From positions 1 to 7,358 of the forward strand of contig CALDIE010000166.1 in NCBI GenBank assembly GCA_937901625.1: 7,358 nt of DNA, given 5' to 3'. Within the stretch, counting starts at the first letter, position 1, and the number at the start of each line of letters is the position of its first letter. Shown here one piece after another: positions 1-6,319 of the stretch. The notes beneath the pieces are model-generated. The model had not been told where the DNA came from. It searched no databases and was given only the letters and a program-made list of their open reading frames with translations. The DNA comes from an uncultured Lachnospiraceae bacterium (GTDB lineage Bacteria; Bacillota; Clostridia; Lachnospirales; Lachnospiraceae). Position numbers and translations under genes: made by a program.

Positions 1-534
1 CACTTGGACATGGAATCCAAGGAGATTTTGGGACAGGCTTTGTTGACCTATGAGGGAACGGTGCTGTATGTTTCGCATGACCGGTATTTTATCAAACAGG
101 TAGCGGATAAACTGCTGATCTTCAGACCTGAAGGCGTGGAGTATTTTCCATTTGGCTACGAAGCCTATGAGGAGAAATACGGTCGGGAAAAGGTGGATGC
201 GTCTTCCAACGCGCTTAGGATCAACACAACTTCCGTATCGGAGGGGCAGGCATCCGATAAAGAAAGTGAATCTAAGAAAAAATCATCTTCCGGATTATCC
301 AATAACCCCGGAAAGGAACGCTCCAAAATGGAAAGAAGAGTCCTTCGCCTGGAGGAGCTGATGGAGCAGGCGGAAGAAGAGATCAAAAAGATGGAAGCAC
401 AAATAGCGGATCCGGCAAATGCCAGTGACTATGTAAAACTGGGAGAGTTACAGGCTCTCCTGGATGAAAAGAAGAGTACGGTCGATGACTATATGGAGGA
501 ATGGGCGGACCTGACGGAAAAACTGGAGGAATGA
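1..534 (+). CDS. ABC-F family ATPase, C-terminal part (5' truncated by window edge)
   Basis: This is the end of a duplicated-ATPase ABC-F protein, a soluble, ribosome-associated family that acts in translation or antibiotic protection and has no membrane domain. The frame is open from base 1. It begins at the His-Leu-Asp of the D-loop that follows Walker B in ABC-F proteins (normally preceded by DEPTN), so most of the protein lies upstream. The H-switch SHDRYF is seen, with its His codon at 76-78. A Ser/Lys/Asn-rich linker follows (about 190-310), then a Glu/Lys-rich two-helix coiled coil (about 310-531) resembling the C-terminal domain of Uup/YdiF/YfmR-type members. The gene stops at TGA 532-534. 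Family membership is firm. The exact subfamily, and hence any role in resistance, cannot be decided from this fragment. No terminator is visible before the tRNA promoter 15 bases downstream. Confidence 0.9.
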   Translation, partial: HLDMESKEILGQALLTYEGTVLYVSHDRYFIKQVADKLLIFRPEGVEYFPFGYEAYEEKYGREKVDASSNALRINTTSVSEGQASDKESESKKKSSSGLSNNPGKERSKMERRVLRLEELMEQAEEEIKKMEAQIADPANASDYVKLGELQALLDEKKSTVDDYMEEWADLTEKLEE

Positions 535-548
535 TCGAAAAAAACAAC

Positions 549-577
549 TTGCCATACAGTGAAAAAAATGATAAGAT
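549..577 (+). promoter_or_regulatory. Sigma-A-type promoter of the tRNA-Trp gene
   Basis: A -35 box TTGCCA (549-554) and a -10 box TAAGAT (572-577) are separated by exactly 17 bp. Initiation would fall near 584, about 10 bases before the mature tRNA 5' end. The placement so close to the tRNA suggests independent transcription of a single-tRNA unit. Confidence 0.65.
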
Positions 578-593
578 ACCCCTTGTTGAATAT

Positions 594-664
594 AGGGGTG
601 TAGTTAAGCGGTTTAACAGCGGTCTCCAAAACCGTCGATGAGGGTTCGACTCCTTCCGCCCCTG
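594..664 (+). tRNA. tRNA-Trp (anticodon CCA)
   Basis: The cloverleaf can be folded by eye. The acceptor stem AGGGGTG (594-600) pairs with CGCCCCT (657-663), including one G-U pair. The D stem is GTTA/TAAC (603-606 with 614-617). The anticodon stem is GCGGT/ACCGT (619-623 with 631-635) around loop CTCCAAA (624-630), which places anticodon CCA at 626-628. The variable region is 4 nt (636-639). The T stem is GAGGG/CCTTC (640-644 with 652-656) around loop TTCGACT. The discriminator base is G664, as expected for bacterial tRNA-Trp. The next bases are CT, so the 3' CCA is not encoded and must be added by CCA-adding enzyme. The transcript is a stand-alone unit with its own promoter and terminator. 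Confidence 0.95.
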
Positions 665-668
665 CTTG

Positions 669-700
669 GGAACTCAGGAAGAAAACTGAGTTCCTTTTTT
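669..700 (+). terminator. Intrinsic terminator of the tRNA-Trp unit
   Basis: A perfect 9-bp stem GGAACTCAG (669-677) / CTGAGTTCC (686-694) with an 8-nt purine loop is followed directly by six T residues (695-700). It lies 5 bases after the tRNA, so it should end the tRNA transcript and insulate the downstream gene. Confidence 0.92.
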
Positions 701-739
701 GTTGATTTTACAGAGGTTTCAAGGCTTTTTCTTTTCATA

Positions 740-768
740 TTGACCTGCTTTTTACGATGTGATATAAA
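740..768 (+). promoter_or_regulatory. Sigma-A-type promoter of the GH5 gene
   Basis: The -35 box TTGACC (740-745) and -10 box TATAAA (763-768), each 5 of 6 to consensus, are 17 bp apart. Initiation is expected near 775, giving a leader of about 77 nt that contains the dyad at 801-819 and the Shine-Dalgarno site at 835-843. Confidence 0.7.
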
Positions 769-800
769 CGAAGAACAGAACGGAAGTTTGGCATTTGTAG

Positions 801-819
801 TTGTCAAACGATTTGTCAA
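801..819 (+). promoter_or_regulatory. Operator-like 19-bp dyad in the GH5 leader
   Basis: The sequence has the form TTGnCAAA-CGA-TTTGnCAA. Seven of the eight positions in each arm are symmetric; the only mismatch is T804 against T816. It sits between the predicted start of transcription (near 775) and the ribosome binding site (835). Its size and near-palindromic form suit a dimeric repressor such as a LacI-family sugar regulator, which would make the GH5 gene sugar-inducible. As RNA it could also form a small hairpin. No regulator gene is in the window, so the binding protein is unknown. Confidence 0.4.
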
Positions 820-834
820 AATGCGGTTTATTTA

Positions 835-843
835 AGAGGAGGT
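835..843 (+). promoter_or_regulatory. Strong Shine-Dalgarno site for the GH5 gene
   Basis: AGAGGAGGT lies 8 bases before ATG 852, near-ideal spacing. It fixes the start codon and predicts efficient translation. Confidence 0.85.
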
Positions 844-851
844 AAAGCAGT

Positions 852-1871
852 ATGAAAGGTTATAAGCATGGAGTAAATCTCGGGGGATGGTTTTCACAGT
901 GTGATCATACGAAAGAGCGCTATGATACATTTATCGTCGAGAGTGACATTGAAAAGATCAAAAGCTGGGGGATGGATCACATCCGTGTGCCGGTGGATTA
1001 CAATCTGGTGGAAGATAAAGACGGAAACTATAAGGAAGACGGATTTGCATATATAGAAAAGACTATTGCATGGGCGGGAAAATACGGATTAAATATGGTT
1101 CTTGATCTGCATAAGACCTTTGGGTACAGCTTTGACAGCGGGGAAGCGGAGGAAGGATTCTTTGACAGAAAGGATTATCAGGAGCGTTTCTACAGACTGT
1201 GGGAAGAGTTTGCAAAACGATTCGGTCAGTACAGCGACCGGCTTGCCTTTGAACTCCTTAATGAGGTGACTAAAAAGAAGTATTGCGAGAGGTGGAATCG
1301 CATTTCCCATATCTGTGTGGAGCGGATACGAAAGATCGCGCCTACGATCAAGATCCTGATCGGCGGGTATCACAACAACAGTATCGAAGCGTTGAAGGAT
1401 CTGGAACTTCCTTATGACGCGAATATCGTCTACAACTTTCACTGTTATGAGCCGTTGATCTTTACGCATCAGGGTGCGTACTGGGTAGACGGGATGGATC
1501 ACGATTTCCGTATGCCTTTTGCATCCACCTACGGGGAATACGTTAAATGCACGAAAGAAAATATCCCGGGCTTTGATGCGGGGATGGATGGATATGAGCA
1601 GGATAAAGTCCTTGGTGAGGAATATTTTGAAAACCTGGTAAAGGAAGCCGTGCGGGTTGCAAGAGAGCGGAAGGTGGATCTCTATTGCGGAGAATTCGGA
1701 GTGATCGACCTGGCTGTGCCGCAGGATGCGCTTGCATGGTATAAGATGATCTGCGCATGCTTTGACCGGTATGATATTTCAAGGGCAGCCTGGTCTTACA
1801 AAGAGATGGACTTTGGTTTGTCGGATGAGCATATGGCACCGGTATTGGAGGACATATTAAAGGCAATATGA
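852..1871 (+). CDS. Cytoplasmic GH5 endo-beta-glucanase, CelC-like
   Basis: A 339-residue single-domain glycoside hydrolase family 5 protein, a (beta/alpha)8 retaining enzyme. The full GH5 active-site set is visible: Arg45 in HIRVP, His87 in LDLHK, Asn137-Glu138 (acid/base) in LLNEV, His197 and Tyr199 in YNFHCY, nucleophile Glu281 in YCGEFGV, and Trp314 in AAWSYK. The opening NLGGWFSQ, the FTHQ segment and the YCGEFGVI block recall Clostridium thermocellum CelC (about 343 residues). From memory CelC belongs to subfamily GH5_37, but that assignment was not checked. There is no signal peptide, membrane segment, carbohydrate-binding module or dockerin, so the enzyme should act in the cytoplasm on imported cello-oligosaccharides or short beta-glucans. 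Substrate is inferred from the family; mannan or mixed-linkage glucan remains possible. The gene has its own promoter and a leader dyad. Confidence 0.9.
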   Translation: MKGYKHGVNLGGWFSQCDHTKERYDTFIVESDIEKIKSWGMDHIRVPVDYNLVEDKDGNYKEDGFAYIEKTIAWAGKYGLNMVLDLHKTFGYSFDSGEAEEGFFDRKDYQERFYRLWEEFAKRFGQYSDRLAFELLNEVTKKKYCERWNRISHICVERIRKIAPTIKILIGGYHNNSIEALKDLELPYDANIVYNFHCYEPLIFTHQGAYWVDGMDHDFRMPFASTYGEYVKCTKENIPGFDAGMDGYEQDKVLGEEYFENLVKEAVRVARERKVDLYCGEFGVIDLAVPQDALAWYKMICACFDRYDISRAAWSYKEMDFGLSDEHMAPVLEDILKAI

Positions 1872-1943
1872 AATAAAATGATGTTAGGGTCAAAAGGTCA
1901 TAACATCATAAAAATATAAAGTAAAATTATGCAATAAAATGAT
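1867..1943. repeat. Pair of 16-bp direct repeats (15 of 16 identical)
   Basis: The pattern TATGnAATAAAATGAT occurs at 1867-1882, overlapping the last codons of the GH5 gene, and again at 1928-1943, an offset of 61 bp. The only difference is A1871 against C1932. The function is unknown. It may be part of the same duplicated A+T-rich control region as the ATGATGTTA motifs. Confidence 0.6.
1878..1909. repeat. Hairpin-forming inverted repeat after the GH5 gene
   Basis: ATGATGTTA (1878-1886) and TAACATCAT (1901-1909) form a perfect 9-bp stem 7 bases after the GH5 stop codon. Past one G/A mismatch, an inner GGTC/GGTC helix (1888-1891 with 1896-1899, two G-U pairs) closes an AAAA loop. A+T-rich sequence flanks it, but no run of T follows on the + strand. 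It is therefore a poor classical terminator and could be a 3' stabiliser, a weak terminator or a protein-binding dyad. Confidence 0.55.
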
Positions 1944-2040
1944 CGACCCCGCATTAATATGATGTGAGATGATACATGCATCCGGACAGAAGATCGCTTT
2001 TTGACTACAAAAAAGGCGAACGTTATGTTATGATGTTATG
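1899..2040. repeat. 12-bp inverted repeat with related ATGATGT motifs
   Basis: CATAACATCATA (1899-1910) is the exact reverse complement of TATGATGTTATG (2029-2040), which ends 10 bases before the -35 region of the DUF3048 gene promoter. A diverged copy, ATGATGTGA, lies at 1959-1967. Around the promoter-proximal copy GTTATG occurs three times (2022-2027, 2027-2032, 2035-2040). The array looks like several sites for one DNA-binding protein upstream of the promoter. No protein is identified. Confidence 0.5.
2001..2029 (+). promoter_or_regulatory. Possible upstream second promoter for the DUF3048 gene
   Basis: TTGACT (2001-2006) and TATGTT (2024-2029) are 17 bp apart. The -35 is good, but the -10 is only 4 of 6 and overlaps the GTTATG repeats. 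If used, it would be covered by anything that binds those repeats. Confidence 0.3.
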
Positions 2041-2050
2041 TAAATTTATG

Positions 2051-2078
2051 TTGTCCGTCCGTTCAGTTATGGTATAAT
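2051..2078 (+). promoter_or_regulatory. Main promoter of the DUF3048 lipoprotein gene (extended -10)
   Basis: A perfect -10 TATAAT (2073-2078) is preceded by TGG, giving an extended -10, with a weak -35 TTGTCC (2051-2056) 16 bp upstream. Initiation near 2085 gives a leader of about 36 nt. The ATGATGTTATG repeats end 10 bp before the -35, where an activator or repressor could act. Confidence 0.75.
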
Positions 2079-2120
2079 ACGGGGGGATAACCTATCTTTA
2101 AGAAATGTGAGGGTGAAAAA

Positions 2121-3332
2121 GTGAAGAGAGTGCATAAGAGAATTGCGGCAATCCTGACGGCAACCATGCTTGCGTCTATGAGTATTGCGGGATGTTCGGA
2201 TAAGACCGGAGGAAACGGCACAACCGGCGGGACTGACAGTAATACATCCGGTGAGGGAAGAGAAGTACTGGATATCGATCTGAATCAGGACAGTCAGTCT
2301 GTGACGATATCTGAAGTGCCGGAGCAGCCGGAGGCAACGGAGGTGCCGGAGATCGAGGAATCCAGAGAAGGGATGGTTCGAAGCGAGCTGACAAATGAGT
2401 GGATCGATGAGTCCATTGCCGATCAGAGACCGATCGCGGTTATGGTGGATAATGAGAAGATAGCCTTGCCGCATTACGGATTGACGGAAGCGGATATTGT
2501 ATATGAGATCGTGAACAGTACAAAGAACGACTATGTGACCAGATTCATGGCTATTGTCAAGGACTGGGGTTCGATCGAGCAGTTCGGTAGTATCCGAAGC
2601 GCAAGACCGACCAACTTTATGATCGCAGCCGAGTATAATGCGATCATTTGTCATGACGGAGGTCCTTTCTATATCGATAACTATCTTGCGAAGAGTTACA
2701 CCAACAGCTTAAGCGGCGGATTTGCGAGATTCAGTAACGGTAAGTCCACAGAGTTTACGGAGTATATCACATATAACACATACAACAATCCTACGACCGG
2801 CAGAAGTTATTCCGGTCTCGGACAGAGAATCGCGGATGCCGGATACACCACCACTTACAATTCTCACTTCCCCGGCAATCACTTCCAGTTCTCTTTGTAT
2901 GATACGGACTTAACGGAATACAAGTCTTCCTTTGAATGTACCTATATTGACTTGCCGTTCCCTCATAACGGTTCCGAGCTTCGTTACAACACGGAAACCG
3001 GAAAGTATGATTATTATGAGTACGGATCCGCACATGTGGATCCGCTTCACAATAATCTGCAGTTATCTTTTGAGAATGTTATTCTTCAGAAGTGTACCTA
3101 TACGCAGCTCGATGAGAACGGATATCTGATCTATAACGTGATCGATAAGGGTATGGATGGATATTTGATCAAAAACGGTCACGCAGTTCCCATCGGTTGG
3201 AGCAAGCTTGCGGAAGACGGTCTGACGGTTTATTCCATTGCGGAAAACGGTGAGCTGGTTCAGTTGAATACCGGAAAGACATATATCGCATTGGTTCCCG
3301 CAGATAAATGGAACCAGTTGGGATTGGAGTGA
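2121..3332 (+). CDS. DUF3048 (YerB-type) lipoprotein
   Basis: A 403-residue predicted surface lipoprotein. Residues 1-24 are a basic, hydrophobic signal peptide ending in lipobox SIAGC, with Cys25 as the lipidated residue. Residues 26-90 form a linker, first Gly/Thr/Ser-rich and then acidic. The N-terminal DUF3048 domain follows (about 102-260), with RPIAVMVDN, ADIVYE, TRFMAIV and the signature SIRSARPTNF. The C-terminal DUF3048 domain (about 285-395) has HVDPL, ENVILQ and NTGKTYIALVP. Length and domain order match Bacillus subtilis YerB. The molecular function of the family is not established to my knowledge. The start codon is GTG at 2121, chosen because GAGGGTG (2109-2115) sits 5 bases upstream and the frame gives a complete signal peptide from there. 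The gene has its own strong promoter; a terminator-like hairpin follows. Confidence 0.9.
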   Translation: MKRVHKRIAAILTATMLASMSIAGCSDKTGGNGTTGGTDSNTSGEGREVLDIDLNQDSQSVTISEVPEQPEATEVPEIEESREGMVRSELTNEWIDESIADQRPIAVMVDNEKIALPHYGLTEADIVYEIVNSTKNDYVTRFMAIVKDWGSIEQFGSIRSARPTNFMIAAEYNAIICHDGGPFYIDNYLAKSYTNSLSGGFARFSNGKSTEFTEYITYNTYNNPTTGRSYSGLGQRIADAGYTTTYNSHFPGNHFQFSLYDTDLTEYKSSFECTYIDLPFPHNGSELRYNTETGKYDYYEYGSAHVDPLHNNLQLSFENVILQKCTYTQLDENGYLIYNVIDKGMDGYLIKNGHAVPIGWSKLAEDGLTVYSIAENGELVQLNTGKTYIALVPADKWNQLGLE

Positions 3333-3357
3333 TCCGTCCCCGTAAAAGTTGGATCGC

Positions 3358-3390
3358 AGTGACCATCGTGAAAACGGTGGTCATTATTGT
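3358..3390 (+). terminator. Probable intrinsic terminator or attenuator after the DUF3048 gene
   Basis: An 11-bp stem with two G-U pairs (3358-3368 with 3375-3385; core TGACCATCG / CGGTGGTCA) closes a TGAAAA loop and is followed by a short imperfect T-rich tract (ATTGT). It lies 25 bases after the stop codon. The weak tract suggests partial termination, with some read-through into the kinase gene. Confidence 0.5.
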
Positions 3391-3427
3391 ATAAAGAGAA
3401 AAAAGCGGGAAGTCGGGGAAAACGTAT

Positions 3428-6220
3428 ATGATGATTGTTTTTTGGACCATGGCACTCATTGGAATCATTGGAATCCCGGTTATGATGTATCAGATCAACC
3501 GGGGGGGATATTCCGTTATTGTGAGGGGATTGAATTTCCTTGGGATCTTTGCGTCTCTGACGGTGATCGCTTTTGTAAGCCACCTGATATCAAAAGGTAC
3601 AGAAGGACTTATGCTTGCCGCGAGAATAGAGAGTGTGGGAATCTGCGGCTTTGTGATCGCGTTGGCGTTTTTTTCCATTCGTTCCTGCTGGGTGGAAATT
3701 CCGGATTCGATCAATGTTCCGATCCTGTTATACGGATGCATTCATACTTTTGCGGTCTTCTTCGGCGAGCGTATCGGCTTACACTATTTTCTTGCGCAAA
3801 ACAAATCTTTGGCGCAAACCGATTATCTCTACGGAGCGCCGCAGTATATTCATGTGCTGATCATGGCTTTTATCGGAGCCTTCGGTCTGTATATCACCTA
3901 TCAGAATTATAAAAATACCCTTTTGGAAACCAATAAAGGATGCGCCCATCTGGCATACTTAAACATGGCGCCGATCACCGGCAATGTGATCGGTCTGTTT
4001 ATTCCGCGCTACGGTTTTGCGATATCGGCCCTGACTGTTTTAGCGACCTGGTTTGCGGTGTGGTTTGTAGTCAGGAAGTGGAGGATGTTTGACTCCATGC
4101 AGATGGCCAGAGACGATATCATAGAGACCATAGAAGAGGGATTCGTGGTGATCGATTCCCTGGATCGTATTCTTTTTATCAACGAAAGATCCAAAACGAT
4201 CTTCCCTGAATTAAATTATGAGGCGACACAGGATGGGATCGTCCAGAAGTTAAAGGACAGTGACAAACAGGAAATTGAGGCGGATGGACGTCTGTATCAG
4301 ATTTCGCTGGTACCGTTTTATGACCTCGATACATACAAGGGAACGACGATCTGGATATTTGATAAGACAGAGGAACATGAATTCACCCAGCGCCTGATAG
4401 AGTTAAAGGAGGAAGCGGAAAAAGCAAATGACGCAAAGACGGTATTTCTGGCGAATATGAGCCACGAGATCCGTACTCCCATGAATGCCATTATCGGTAT
4501 GACGGAACTGATATTAAATGATAATATCAACAGTCATGTAGAGGAAAACGCGAATAATATCCGCAATGCCAGCAACAGCCTGCTGTCGCTGATCAACGGT
4601 ATCCTGGACTTCTCCAAGATTGAGACCGGCAAGATGGAGATGGCGGAAGAAGAGTATAATTTAGGACTCGTTTTAAAAGATATCTGCAATATGATCAGCA
4701 TGAAACTGGAAAATAAGAATGTAGAGCTGATCGTTCACGTAAAGGAGAGCGTTCCTTCGGCATTCCTTGGAGATGAGACGCATGTACGGCAGATCTTTAC
4801 AAATATCTTAACGAACGCCGCAAAATATACAAAAAGAGGTTACATCCGCGTCAATGTGGATTGGGAAAAACATGATACGCATGCAATGGTAAAGGTATCC
4901 GTGGAGGATACGGGATGCGGTATCAAAGAAGAAAGCATCCCCACATTGTTTGACAGTTTCCAGAGAGCGGACATGATCAAAAACAGGACGATCGAAGGAA
5001 CGGGACTGGGACTTGCCATCTGTAAGCGTCTGGTGGAATCTATGGGCGGACAGATCAGTGTTAAGAGTACCTACGGTATCGGCAGTGTATTCTATTTCCA
5101 TTATTTCCAGACGATCGCGGACGAAACGCCGATCGGAAACTATGACTACTTAGAGCTTCCGGCACAAAGAGAGCATGAGAGAAAGACCTTTATCGCTCCG
5201 CTTGCCAAGGTTCTGGTGGTGGATGATAACATCACCAATATCAAGGTGGCACAGGGCATCTTAAATATGTATCAGGTGAGAGTTGATACGGCCATGAGCG
5301 GAAAGGAATGCATCGAGAAGTTAAAGAAAAACAATTACCACATGGTCCTTATGGATCAGATGATGCCGGATATGGACGGTATAGAGACGACGCATAAGAT
5401 CCGTGCCATGTCAGAACCGTATATCCGCAATATTACGATCATTGCCCTTACGGCTAACGCCATACGGGGAACGAGAGAGATGTTTTTGCAAAACGGATTT
5501 CAGGAATATATTTCCAAACCGATCGAACTCTCGGCCATGGAGGCGGTGCTGAAGAGATTTTTGCCGGCGGAGATCATCCACTATGTGGAGAAGTATGAAG
5601 AAGAGACGGATTACTCTTCCGTAGAGATCCGGCTGCCCGGTGTGGACGTGGAAGCGGGCCTTAGGAATTACGGCAAAGATAAAGGCCGTTACTTGCAGAT
5701 CTTAAAGTATATCTGTGATGACGGAAAAGGTCATGTGCAGAGGATAAAGGACTGCCTGCAGGCACAGAATTACCGACAGTACGTCTATGAGGTGCATGCG
5801 CTGAAAGGACTGATGGCCGGGATCGGCGCGGCGCAGCTCTCTGAACTTGCCCGGCTGCAGGAGTATGCCGGCCGGGACGGTAAGATCGACTTGATCCGCA
5901 GAGAGGGCGGATTTCTGGTGGAGCAGTATGAGAAGATGCTTGGAAATATCCGGGATTTCTTAAACGAGATGGGAATGTTGCGTGAAGAGATCCACCAGAT
6001 CAGAGAAGAACAGTTAACCTGGGAGGAATTCAGTAATATGATGCGTTCTTTACAGGGAAGTCTGGATCTTCTGGAGCAGAGCGAAGCGGAGAGAAAGGTG
6101 GATAACCTCCTAACCTATCCGCTTGAGGAGAGCATCCGGAAACAATTGCTGGAGATCAAAAAGTCGATCGGTGAATTTGAATACGAAGAGGCTACCGAGC
6201 TGATGCGGCAGCTGATGTAG
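3428..6220 (+). CDS. Membrane hybrid histidine kinase (7TM-PAS-HisKA-HATPase-REC-Hpt)
   Basis: A 930-residue multi-step phosphorelay sensor. Residues 1-218 contain seven hydrophobic segments (about 3-22, 31-54, 68-86, 95-113, 140-158, 175-193, 197-216), matching the 7TM N-terminal domain of histidine kinases. A PAS-like domain spans about 226-315. HisKA has the H-box MSHEIRTP with phosphoacceptor His346. The HATPase shows the N-box (Asn459, Asn463), DTGCG (Asp494), the F-box and GTGLGL (524-529). The receiver domain (594-711) keeps Asp599/Asp600, phosphoacceptor Asp643 in LMDQMMPDMDG, Thr675 and Lys697. An Hpt domain carries His790 in VHALKG. Every relay residue is intact, so His-Asp-His transfer should work. 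Residues 851-930 are a helical tail of unknown role. There is no output domain, so a separate response regulator is needed, and none is nearby. The ligand is unknown. ATG 3428 has a weak GGGGAA site 7-12 bases upstream; ATG 3431 is an alternative start. Confidence 0.95.
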   Translation: MMIVFWTMALIGIIGIPVMMYQINRGGYSVIVRGLNFLGIFASLTVIAFVSHLISKGTEGLMLAARIESVGICGFVIALAFFSIRSCWVEIPDSINVPILLYGCIHTFAVFFGERIGLHYFLAQNKSLAQTDYLYGAPQYIHVLIMAFIGAFGLYITYQNYKNTLLETNKGCAHLAYLNMAPITGNVIGLFIPRYGFAISALTVLATWFAVWFVVRKWRMFDSMQMARDDIIETIEEGFVVIDSLDRILFINERSKTIFPELNYEATQDGIVQKLKDSDKQEIEADGRLYQISLVPFYDLDTYKGTTIWIFDKTEEHEFTQRLIELKEEAEKANDAKTVFLANMSHEIRTPMNAIIGMTELILNDNINSHVEENANNIRNASNSLLSLINGILDFSKIETGKMEMAEEEYNLGLVLKDICNMISMKLENKNVELIVHVKESVPSAFLGDETHVRQIFTNILTNAAKYTKRGYIRVNVDWEKHDTHAMVKVSVEDTGCGIKEESIPTLFDSFQRADMIKNRTIEGTGLGLAICKRLVESMGGQISVKSTYGIGSVFYFHYFQTIADETPIGNYDYLELPAQREHERKTFIAPLAKVLVVDDNITNIKVAQGILNMYQVRVDTAMSGKECIEKLKKNNYHMVLMDQMMPDMDGIETTHKIRAMSEPYIRNITIIALTANAIRGTREMFLQNGFQEYISKPIELSAMEAVLKRFLPAEIIHYVEKYEEETDYSSVEIRLPGVDVEAGLRNYGKDKGRYLQILKYICDDGKGHVQRIKDCLQAQNYRQYVYEVHALKGLMAGIGAAQLSELARLQEYAGRDGKIDLIRREGGFLVEQYEKMLGNIRDFLNEMGMLREEIHQIREEQLTWEEFSNMMRSLQGSLDLLEQSEAERKVDNLLTYPLEESIRKQLLEIKKSIGEFEYEEATELMRQLM

Positions 6221-6233
6221 GATGCGTGTGATG

Positions 6234-6262
6234 TTTACAAGAAATTGGAAAGACAGTATAAT
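6234..6262 (+). promoter_or_regulatory. Near-consensus sigma-A promoter of the PurL/aminotransferase frame
   Basis: TTTACA (6234-6239) and TATAAT (6257-6262) are exactly 17 bp apart, 11 of 12 to consensus. It begins 13 bases after the kinase stop codon, and no terminator separates the two genes. Initiation near 6269 gives a leader of about 50 nt, too short for a purine riboswitch, and none is recognised. Confidence 0.8.
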
Positions 6263-6306
6263 AAAGGCACTTTGATTTAAAGAGGAGAGTCGTCGAAAAC
6301 GGCGGC

Positions 6307-6314
6307 AGAAAGGG
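6307..6314 (+). promoter_or_regulatory. Shine-Dalgarno site deciding start ATG 6320
   Basis: AGAAAGGG lies 5 bases before ATG 6320. A better site, AGAGGAG (6281-6287), lies over 30 bases upstream with no usable start codon at normal distance. Between them a 5-bp hairpin, CGTCG/CGGCG around AAAA (6291-6304), could fold out and bring the stronger site closer. The start is also supported because MSGVKRIYVEKK matches the usual PurL N-terminus. Confidence 0.55.
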
Positions 6315-6319
6315 TAAAA

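Noticed and set aside
578..599. ACCCCT / AGGGGT inverted repeat involving the tRNA 5' acceptor strand
   Set aside because: The left arm lies between the -10 box and the predicted transcription start, so it would mostly not be in the RNA. A 6-bp match is expected by chance here.
531..641. Small open frame of 36 codons starting at ATG 531, overlapping the ABC-F stop codon (ATGA) with a GGAGGA next to it
   Set aside because: The GGAGGA abuts the ATG with no spacer, and the frame runs through the tRNA promoter and into the tRNA itself. It is not plausible as a protein gene.
1872..2120. Possible riboswitch or small RNA in the repeat-rich intergenic region
   Set aside because: No conserved riboswitch core is recognised. 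The main promoter lies at the far end, leaving a leader of only about 36 nt.
2067..2654. Open frame of 195 codons on the - strand opposite the DUF3048 gene
   Set aside because: The + strand frame has a promoter, ribosome site, lipobox and DUF3048 motifs. The antisense translation is Arg/His/Cys-rich with no domain.
3368..3395. Possible kinase promoter GTGAAA - 16 bp - TATAAA
   Set aside because: The -35 is only 4 of 6 and lies inside the terminator-like hairpin. The match is too weak to list as a feature, though it could provide low expression.
3349..3912. Open frame of 187 codons on the + strand in another frame over the start of the kinase gene
   Set aside because: Its translation lacks domain motifs and is rich in Arg/Cys/Ser. 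It overlaps the kinase 7TM region, whose frame has clear membrane segments.
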